Below, piece by piece: positions 1-5,541 of a stretch of 8,359 nucleotides of DNA. The notes under the pieces are model-generated. The model did not search any database, was not told where the DNA came from, and was given only the letters and a program-made list of their open reading frames with translations. Within the stretch, counting starts at the first letter, position 1. Each line of letters opens with the position of its first letter. Source of the DNA: Flammeovirgaceae bacterium. GTDB taxonomy: Bacteria; Bacteroidota; Bacteroidia; Cytophagales; Cyclobacteriaceae. The stretch is from contig CANGUI010000069.1 in the NCBI GenBank assembly GCA_947457025.1, forward strand, positions 1-8,359. Direction: 5' to 3'. Position numbers and translations under genes: made by a program.

Positions 1-47
1 AAAGGTTAAGCGGCTTTCAGTATATTGCTTGCTAAACTTCGTGACGC

Positions 48-1457
48 ATGGAATCCCCGTCCCCCGCTGCCGGCAAGAGTCGCCTGACGTTGTACATCAT
101 CATCGCCCTGTTGGCAGGGATAGCAGCCGGCTTTGTGCTGAACAAGACGTATGTAGCCGATGATAATGCGAGTCTTGAGCAACTTGACGTTCGACTCAAA
201 ACACTTTCGCAACAGATTCTGGAGGCCCCCGACAGCACCCAACGCGTGGCGCTGGAGGCGACCAAAAAGGCAGTTAGTAGCGAGCGCGGGGCTGTGCTCA
301 CGAGCCGCGACAAGAAAGTGGAGCCTTTCTCTTTGCTGGCAGAAATCTTTTTGCGGCTGATCAAAATGATTGTGGCACCGCTGGTATTTACCACGCTGGT
401 AGTGGGCGTAGCCAAACTGGGTGACATCAACGCGGTGGGCCGGATTGGCGGCAAAACCCTGTTGTGGTTTTTGTCGGCATCATTGATCAGCCTGCTGCTC
501 GGCATGGTGATGGTGAACCTCTTTGAGCCGGGCCGCGCCATGAACCTGCCGCTGCCGGTAGAAAACGAGACGGGCATTCAGGCCGTGGGCTTGTCGCTGA
601 AAACGTTTCTCTACCACGTGTTTCCCAGCAGCGTAATTGAAGCCATGGCGAAGAATGAGATCTTGCAGATTGTGGTCTTCTCGCTATTCTTCGGCATCGC
701 TACGGCTGCGATTGGCGAACAGGGCAAGGTGGTGATCCGCGCGCTGGATGCAGTTGCACACGTGATTCTGAAAGTTACCGTGTATGTGATGAACCTGGCG
801 CCGCTGGCGGTATTTGGTGCGATGGCGGCCATCGTGGCCAAGCAGGGATTGGGGATTTTGAAGACCTATTCCATTTTCATTGGTGAGTTCTATTTCAGCC
901 TTGCACTGTTGTGGGTGATTCTGATTGCGGCGGGCTACGCCATTATCCGGGGGCGCGTTTTGCACCTCATCCGCCGGATGAAAGAGCCTATTCTGCTGGC
1001 GTTTAGCACGGCGAGCAGCGAGGCGGCTTTTCCGCGCACCATGGATGAACTACAGCGCTTTGGCTGCAAGGATAAGATTGTGAGTTTTGTGCTGCCGCTG
1101 GGCTATTCGTTCAACCTGGATGGCAGCATGATGTACATGACGTTTGCCTCGCTCTTCATCGCGCAGTCGTACGGCATCGAGTTGCCGCTCGCCACGCAGG
1201 TGAGCATGTTGCTGGTTTTGATGGTGACGAGCAAAGGTATTGCCGGCGTGCCGCGCGCTTCGCTGGTGGTGATTGCCGGTACGCTGGCCACGTTCAACAT
1301 TCCTGAGGCCGGACTGGCACTGCTCCTTGGCATTGATCCGTTGCTCGACATGGGGCGCAGCGCCACCAATGTGGTGGGCAACAGTGTAGCTACAGCGGTG
1401 GTGAGCAAGTGGGAAAACGCATTAGGGCCGGGTGAGGCCGGTGCGGCGCGCTCGTAA
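48..1457 (+). CDS. Dicarboxylate/amino acid:cation symporter (DAACS family)
   Basis: Inner-membrane secondary transporter of the glutamate/aspartate/C4-dicarboxylate family (GltP/DctA-like), 469 residues. Visible family marks are TM1 (about 13-31), the TM2 start FLRLIKMIVAPLVF (101-114), the re-entrant HP1 loop SSEAAFPR (323-330), the TM7 motif NLDGS (356-360, matching NMDGT of GltPh), HP2 with SKGIAGVPRAS (395-405), and TM8 DMGRSATNVVGN (434-445). Asp434 and Arg437 align with the GltPh residues that hold the substrate amino group and side-chain carboxylate, which favours an acidic amino acid. HP1 and TM7 read more like DctA, so the substrate stays open. About 45 extra hydrophilic residues lie between TM1 and TM2 (about 35-90), predicted periplasmic. 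The start is fixed by an in-frame TGA at 42-44, two codons upstream of the ATG. No clear ribosome binding site is visible. The family call is secure; substrate and coupling ion are inferred. Confidence 0.95.
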   Translation: MESPSPAAGKSRLTLYIIIALLAGIAAGFVLNKTYVADDNASLEQLDVRLKTLSQQILEAPDSTQRVALEATKKAVSSERGAVLTSRDKKVEPFSLLAEIFLRLIKMIVAPLVFTTLVVGVAKLGDINAVGRIGGKTLLWFLSASLISLLLGMVMVNLFEPGRAMNLPLPVENETGIQAVGLSLKTFLYHVFPSSVIEAMAKNEILQIVVFSLFFGIATAAIGEQGKVVIRALDAVAHVILKVTVYVMNLAPLAVFGAMAAIVAKQGLGILKTYSIFIGEFYFSLALLWVILIAAGYAIIRGRVLHLIRRMKEPILLAFSTASSEAAFPRTMDELQRFGCKDKIVSFVLPLGYSFNLDGSMMYMTFASLFIAQSYGIELPLATQVSMLLVLMVTSKGIAGVPRASLVVIAGTLATFNIPEAGLALLLGIDPLLDMGRSATNVVGNSVATAVVSKWENALGPGEAGAARS

Positions 1458-1511
1458 GTTGGCCAGCAAATCCGACCTGCAGTTGTTTGTGCGACAGTGA
1501 GGCCTCTGGTG

Positions 1512-1546
1512 CCTGCCTGTAGCCAAGAGCTGGTTGGCCAGGCAGG
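1512..1546. repeat. Strong inverted repeat / hairpin after the symporter gene
   Basis: CCTGCCTG (1512-1519) pairs perfectly with CAGGCAGG (1539-1546), and inside it GCCAA (1522-1526) pairs with TTGGC (1534-1538). The result is a 13-bp stem with one 2-base bulge (1520-1521) and a 7-base loop. It starts 54 bases after the symporter stop codon. No T-tract follows directly; the nearest T-run is at about 1571-1575. It could therefore be an mRNA 3'-end stabiliser, a terminator of non-classical form, or a REP-like dispersed palindrome. The pairing is directly visible; the role is not. Confidence 0.6.
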
Positions 1547-1599
1547 GTGGGCACGCGGTTGTAGATTCATCTTTTTGCAGTGTGGCAGTACCCCGGGCA

Positions 1600-1687
1600 G
1601 GGATTGGAACGGAAACCCCGCCAAGGGTGGGCATGCGCGGGGCGCGGAGTTGAAGTGGAAAGCCCGGCACCGTCCCGCAGGGCGGTG
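1600..1687. repeat. Diverged tandem intergenic motif with terminal hairpin
   Basis: Two segments (1600-1620 and 1646-1668) match at 15 of 21 aligned positions and share the core TTG-n-A-nn-GGAAA-n-CCCG, with a 46-base repeat distance. The second copy runs into a small hairpin: CACCG-T-CCC (1668-1676) pairs with GGGCGGTG (1680-1687) around a GCA loop, with T1673 bulged. The layout resembles, from memory, short dispersed intergenic repeats common in Bacteroidota genomes. Copy number elsewhere in this genome cannot be seen from the window. Confidence 0.45.
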
Positions 1688-1733
1688 GCCCGCCAGCCAT
1701 TGATCTTCTTGTTTTGCCTGATCGGGTGCTGGT

Positions 1734-1763
1734 TTGAACCTCGCGGCCGCTTCCGTACTTTTG
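1734..1763 (+). promoter_or_regulatory. Bacteroidota-type promoter for the cysteine desulfurase gene
   Basis: TACTTTTG at 1756-1763 is an exact match to the Bacteroidota -7 element TAnnTTTG. TTG at 1734-1736 (within TTTG 1733-1736) fits the -33 element, with a 19-base spacer, which is the usual distance. The start of transcription would be near 1769-1771, giving a leader of only about 15 bases before the ATG at 1785. The upstream gene ends more than 270 bases away, so the gene is likely transcribed on its own. Confidence 0.6.
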
Positions 1764-1784
1764 CCACATTGATTCCCCAGGCCT

Positions 1785-2924
1785 ATGCGCGTTTACCTCG
1801 ATAATGCTGCCACCACTCCGCTGGACCTCGAAGTGTTTGAGGCAATGAAGCCGTTTATGCTGAACGACTTTGGTAACCCGTCTTCCACGCACAGCCACGG
1901 CCGTGCCGTGCGCGCCGCGCTGGAGCAGGCCCGCAAGAAGGTGGCGGAATTGCTCACCTGCACGCCCGGTGAAATTATTTTTACCTCCGGAGGGACGGAA
2001 GCTGATAATGCGATCATTCGCAGTGCGGTACAGACGTTTGGCATTCGCCACGCGATTTCATCGCCCATTGAACACCACGCCGTAACCCACACGCTGGAGT
2101 CTATGGAAAAGTTTGGTCTGCTGGAGCAGCATGCTGTGAGGCTGGATGCGCGGGGCCATGTGGACCTGGCCCACCTGGAGGAACTGCTGATTCGCTATCC
2201 AAATGCATTGGTGAGCCTGATGCACGCCAACAATGAAATCGGCAACCTGCTGCCGCTGGCTGAAGTAGGCGAACTGTGTGCGCGGCACCGCGCCTTTTTT
2301 CATTCGGACACCGTGCAGACGATGGGCCACTACCGCCACGACTTGCAGGTGCAGCAGGTATGCGGGCTGGCGGCCGCCGCCCACAAATTCCATGGCCCCA
2401 AGGGCGTAGGGTTTATGTACATCCGCAAAGACCGCAAGATTGGGCAGTTTATGTACGGCGGCGCACAGGAGCGTAACATGCGCGGTGGCACGGAGAACGT
2501 GTACGGCATCATTGGCATGGCCAAGGCCCTGGAGATTGCCTACCGCGACATGGCCGAGCATGAGCGCCACATCAAGGGGCTGAAGGCGCGCATGATGGAA
2601 CAGTTGTGCGCACAGATTCCGGGTATCCAGTTTCACGGCGATTCTGCCAATCTGGAACGCAGCCTGTACACGGTGCTGAATGTGAGTTTGCCCGAGTCGG
2701 ACGAGAACGACATGCTGTTGTTTAGCCTGGATTTACAGGGGATTTCCGCGTCGGGCGGCAGTGCCTGTTCCAGCGGCGCCACGACGGGCTCGCACGTGCT
2801 CGGAGCGCTATATCCTGCATCGAAGCGTGGGGCGGTGCGCTTTTCCTTCAGCAAGTACAACACCGCGGCAGAGATTGACTATGCGGTGGAGAAGTTGGCC
2901 GAGATCTGCCGGGTGCCGGCATAG
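1785..2924 (+). CDS. Cysteine desulfurase (IscS/NifS-like, PLP-dependent)
   Basis: Cytoplasmic fold-type I aminotransferase-family enzyme that converts L-cysteine to alanine and passes the sulfur as a persulfide on its own cysteine, for Fe-S cluster assembly or tRNA thiolation. Length is 379 residues. Visible marks are the N-terminal YLDNAATTP (4-12), GNPSSTHSHGR (30-40), the PLP phosphate-binding region SGGTEADN (68-75), His97 in EHHAV (ring stacking), Asp175 and Gln178 in HSDTVQ, the PLP-binding Lys201 in AHKFHGPKG, and the catalytic Cys328 in SGGSACSSG followed by SHVL, the group I pattern. The serine three residues before the PLP lysine in E. coli IscS is Ala198 here. The protein lacks the longer C-terminus of the 404-residue E. 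coli IscS, which helps dock partner proteins. No iscU, iscR or ferredoxin gene is adjacent. A specialised role, for example in tRNA thiolation beside a SUF system, is possible but unproven. The start ATG follows the promoter closely. Confidence 0.96.
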   Translation: MRVYLDNAATTPLDLEVFEAMKPFMLNDFGNPSSTHSHGRAVRAALEQARKKVAELLTCTPGEIIFTSGGTEADNAIIRSAVQTFGIRHAISSPIEHHAVTHTLESMEKFGLLEQHAVRLDARGHVDLAHLEELLIRYPNALVSLMHANNEIGNLLPLAEVGELCARHRAFFHSDTVQTMGHYRHDLQVQQVCGLAAAAHKFHGPKGVGFMYIRKDRKIGQFMYGGAQERNMRGGTENVYGIIGMAKALEIAYRDMAEHERHIKGLKARMMEQLCAQIPGIQFHGDSANLERSLYTVLNVSLPESDENDMLLFSLDLQGISASGGSACSSGATTGSHVLGALYPASKRGAVRFSFSKYNTAAEIDYAVEKLAEICRVPA

Positions 2925-2927
2925 TGA

Positions 2928-2971
2928 GGCGCCCTGAAAAAACCCAAAATTCGCGGTTTGGCGCCATTTTG
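2928..2971 (+). terminator. Weak terminator-like structure after the cysteine desulfurase
   Basis: Just after the stop codon, GGCGCC (2928-2933) can pair with the second GGCGCC (2960-2965), and AAACC (2940-2944) with GGTTT (2955-2959). This makes an interrupted stem followed by ATTTTG. A competing fold pairs CAAAAT (2945-2950) with ATTTTG (2966-2971). The T-run is short and the stem has a 6-base one-sided bulge, so termination would be partial at best. Confidence 0.3.
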
Positions 2972-2998
2972 AGCCCTTCCAAAACCTGTAAAAATCCT

Positions 2999-3006
2999 TA
3001 GCTTTG
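2999..3006 (+). promoter_or_regulatory. -7 promoter element upstream of the RND transporter
   Basis: TAGCTTTG matches the Bacteroidota -7 consensus TAnnTTTG exactly and lies 25 bases before the ATG at 3032, a normal distance. No good -33 TTG sits at the expected spacing; the nearest (2969-2971) would need a 27-base spacer. The promoter is therefore less certain than the one at 1734-1763. Confidence 0.4.
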
Positions 3007-3031
3007 CCGGTTCTATGAAAAGGGCAAGGCC

Positions 3032-5482
3032 ATGTGGTCGAAGGTAGCGCACGCCATCATCCGCTACCGCGGGATTTGGATGGGCTTGATTGCCCTGATC
3101 ACCGTTGGTATGGCCTTCCAGGCCCGCAAGGTGGAAATGAGCTACGACTTTGCGCGCACGGTTCCGCCCAAGGATCCGGACATGGTTTTTCTGAACCAGT
3201 TCAAAGCTCAGTTTGGCGAAGATGGGAATGCGATGGCCGTGGGTTGCCTCGACAGCGCCGCCTACCGGCTGGACAACTTTCAAAAGTTGCGTGCACTCTC
3301 GCACGACATCAAGAAAATCGAAGGCGTGAAAGAAGTGGTTTCCCTGCCACTGTTGAAAATCATTGGCAAGGATACGGCCAACCAGAAGTTCTTTCTGCAT
3401 CCCCTCTTTCCGGAAGCGATCGGCTCGCAGCGCGAATTGGATAGTTTGCTGGCGCTGGCGCGCGATCAGAAATTTTACATGGGCCAGCTGGTGAACCCCG
3501 GTAACGGGGCGTTGATGCTGCTGGTTACCGTTCAGAAAGAGTATGCCAATTCGGCCAAGCGCATTGATCTCATGAACAGTCTGCTCGAGACGGGCGGTCG
3601 TTTTTCTGCCGATACGGGTATAGAACTGCATTATGCCGGCCTGCCGTTTGTGCGGTCGGTGGTGGCGGTGCAGGTGAAGAAGGAGTTGTCGCTCTTCCTG
3701 TACCTGTCGGCTATTGTGACCGGCCTGATTATGTTCGCCTTCTTCCGCTCGGTGCGGGCCGTGATTTTTTCGATGATCATGATCGGCATCGTGGTGGTGT
3801 GGGTGATGGGCACGCTGGGCATTCTGGGCTACAAGATCACGTTGCTGACGGGCATCATTCCGCCTGTGATTGTGACCATCGGCATTACCAACGCGATCTA
3901 CCTGCTTAACAAGTATCACCTGGAGTATGCCCGGAAACGCGACAAGATGGCCGCCATCGAAGTGGTCGTGCAAAAAATGGGGTTGGCCACTTTCCTGACC
4001 AACCTGACCGTGGCGATCGGATTTCTGACTTTGCTTTCGACCGACATTCTGGTGCTGCGCGAGTTTGGTGTGGTGGCGGGCATCAACATCATCGCCCTTT
4101 TTGTGGTGAGTCTCGTGATGATTCCCGGTATTCTCTCGTGGCTGCCGGAGCCTTCCTCCAAGCACCTGAAGCACCTGGATTTTAAAATCTTCGGCTGGTT
4201 TGTACGGATGATAGACCTGATCGTGACCAACCACCGACAGGTTATTTATGCCACTACCATTGTGCTGGTGTTGCTATCGGTAGCCGGCATGTTTCGTTTA
4301 CATTCCGTATCCTTCATGGTGGATGATATTCCTGAAGAGAGTACGATCAAGAAAGACCTGCATTTCTTCGAACGTAACTTCAGCGGCGTGATGCCGCTGG
4401 AGATCATGGTGGAGTTGGAGACCAAGCGCAGGCGCCCGCTGCTGGATGTCAAAAACCTTGAGGCCATCGACCGGTTTGAGGGAGCGCTGGACTCCATCGC
4501 CGTGACCTCTCGCCCCGTATCGCTGATCAGCTTTGTGAAAGCCTCGAAGCAGGGCTTTTACAACAACAACCCCGAGCGGTACAGTTTGCCCACCCGCCAG
4601 GAAGCAGGCTTCATCTTGCGGTACATGAAAGGGCAGAGCGACAACAGCGGGCTCTTCCGCTCGTTTGTTGACACAACCTTCAGCAAGATGCGCATTTCGA
4701 TGCAGATGGCCGACATCGGCTCGGTACGGATGGACTCACTAGTAACCGACGTGATCGAACCCCGCGCCCAGGCCTTGCGCGAAGCACTGAAGAAAAACCT
4801 CAGGGCCGAGGGCGACACCGTGCACGTGACGGTGACGGGTTCATCGAAGATATTCATCAAAGGGAACAAGTTTCTGATTGCCAACCTCACCGAGAGCCTG
4901 GTGCTGGCCTTCATACTCATCACCCTGTCGATGGCTCTGCTCTTTGCAAATGTGCGCATGATCATCATCTCCCTGATTCCGAACCTGATTGCACTGATGA
5001 TTACGGCGGGCCTCATGGGGTACTTTAACATTCCGCTCAAGGCCAGCACGGCCCTGATATTCAGCATCACCTTTGGGATTTCGGTGGACAATTCCATTCG
5101 TTTTCTGGCCAAGTACCGGCAGGAGCTGCTGGCGAATTCGTTTTTTGTGCCACGCTCGGTGAGCGAGAGTATTCTCGAAACAGGTAAGAGCATCATTTAT
5201 ACGTCTGTCGTGCTGTTTGCGGGCTTCATCATTTTTGCATTTTCTGATTTTGGCGGTACCATTGCGTTGGGTGTGCTGACCTCCATTACGTTAGTAATTT
5301 CCATGTTTACCAACCTGATTCTGCTTCCCGCCCTGATCCTCACATTTGACAAGCCCCGCACAAACACAGGCACAAAACTGCTGATCGATGATTTTGATTC
5401 CAGTTTCTATGGCGAGGAAGAGGATGAAACCATCGATCTGAGTAAGATCCGGATTCACGACCGGCTGGGAGCTGCCGAGTAA
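3032..5482 (+). CDS. RND superfamily transporter (MMPL-like permease)
   Basis: Inner-membrane proton-driven permease of 816 residues with the duplicated RND layout. TM1 is at about 12-30, followed by a periplasmic domain (about 35-215) and a TM2-TM6 block (about 219-368). TM7 (about 403-421) is followed by a second periplasmic domain (about 425-615) and a TM8-TM12 block (about 620-770). The two halves align clearly: TM4 GITNAIYLLNKY (284-295) against TM10 GISVDNSIRFLAKY (682-695). TM10 holds Asp686, a likely proton-relay residue, while the matching TM4 position is Thr286. The C-terminal tail (about 772-816) is hydrophilic with an acidic patch (EEEDE, 795-799), predicted cytoplasmic. No membrane-fusion protein or outer-membrane channel gene is adjacent, so it is more likely a stand-alone MMPL/HpnN-like lipid or hydrophobic-substrate exporter than a tripartite drug pump. 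The substrate is unknown. An out-of-frame ATG at 3015 opens only a 10-codon frame. The ATG at 3032 is preceded by the purine-rich stretch AAAAGGG (3018-3024). Confidence 0.93.
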   Translation: MWSKVAHAIIRYRGIWMGLIALITVGMAFQARKVEMSYDFARTVPPKDPDMVFLNQFKAQFGEDGNAMAVGCLDSAAYRLDNFQKLRALSHDIKKIEGVKEVVSLPLLKIIGKDTANQKFFLHPLFPEAIGSQRELDSLLALARDQKFYMGQLVNPGNGALMLLVTVQKEYANSAKRIDLMNSLLETGGRFSADTGIELHYAGLPFVRSVVAVQVKKELSLFLYLSAIVTGLIMFAFFRSVRAVIFSMIMIGIVVVWVMGTLGILGYKITLLTGIIPPVIVTIGITNAIYLLNKYHLEYARKRDKMAAIEVVVQKMGLATFLTNLTVAIGFLTLLSTDILVLREFGVVAGINIIALFVVSLVMIPGILSWLPEPSSKHLKHLDFKIFGWFVRMIDLIVTNHRQVIYATTIVLVLLSVAGMFRLHSVSFMVDDIPEESTIKKDLHFFERNFSGVMPLEIMVELETKRRRPLLDVKNLEAIDRFEGALDSIAVTSRPVSLISFVKASKQGFYNNNPERYSLPTRQEAGFILRYMKGQSDNSGLFRSFVDTTFSKMRISMQMADIGSVRMDSLVTDVIEPRAQALREALKKNLRAEGDTVHVTVTGSSKIFIKGNKFLIANLTESLVLAFILITLSMALLFANVRMIIISLIPNLIALMITAGLMGYFNIPLKASTALIFSITFGISVDNSIRFLAKYRQELLANSFFVPRSVSESILETGKSIIYTSVVLFAGFIIFAFSDFGGTIALGVLTSITLVISMFTNLILLPALILTFDKPRTNTGTKLLIDDFDSSFYGEEEDETIDLSKIRIHDRLGAAE

Positions 5483-5490
5483 TTCAAAAA

Positions 5491-5538
5491 ATGGGAAATG
5501 AAGATATGAGTGTATTCGGGAGACCCGGTGCAGCGTAA
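5491..5538 (+). CDS. Possible 15-codon leader ORF ahead of ileS
   Basis: An ATG at 5491, just after an A-rich run (5485-5490), opens a frame reading MGNEDMSVFGRPGAA and ending at TAA 5536-5538. It is in the same frame as ileS, whose ATG at 5542 lies three bases after this stop, so translation could be coupled by re-initiation. It has no isoleucine codon, which argues against a classic isoleucine attenuator. It may equally be chance in a 59-base gap. Confidence 0.2.
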   Translation: MGNEDMSVFGRPGAA

Positions 5539-5541
5539 CAA

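Larger units (their letters stand above)
1458..1784. other. 327-base intergenic region with repeats and a promoter
   Basis: This gap between the symporter and the cysteine desulfurase contains no credible gene. A 68-codon frame from a GTG at 1497 runs through the repeat elements and has low-complexity, Gly/Arg/Trp-rich content. What it does hold is a strong hairpin (1512-1546), two diverged copies of a GGAAA-n-CCCG motif (1600-1620 and 1646-1668), a second small hairpin (1668-1687) and a Bacteroidota-type promoter (1734-1763). The 9-mer GTTGGCCAG also occurs twice, at 1458-1466 and 1533-1541, the second inside the hairpin's 3' arm. Confidence 0.8.

Noticed and set aside
21..28. TATATTGC as a -7 promoter element for the symporter
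   Set aside because: It misses the TTTG part of the consensus, and too little upstream sequence is present to judge a -33 element.
1497..1703. Small plus-strand frame starting at GTG in the intergenic region
   Set aside because: It is made largely of the hairpin and repeat motif translated, has no ribosome binding site and no protein-like pattern.
1422..2051. Minus-strand open frame of 209 codons spanning the 1458-1784 gap
   Set aside because: It overlaps the start of the cysteine desulfurase gene and runs through the repeat block. Its composition is Arg/Gly/Pro-rich with no family resemblance.
3015..3047. 10-codon frame from ATG 3015 overlapping the RND start
   Set aside because: It is very short, out of frame and sits within a few bases of the predicted transcript start, so chance is the simpler explanation.
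2879..4234. Long minus-strand open frame of 451 codons opposite the RND gene
   Set aside because: The translation is packed with His, Gln and Arg, has no recognisable domain and lies opposite a well-supported gene. It is the expected shadow of a GC-rich coding strand.
5483..5541. T-box or isoleucine attenuator upstream of ileS
   Set aside because: The gap is only 59 bases, too short for a T-box. It has no Ile codons in the mini-ORF and no terminator hairpin.
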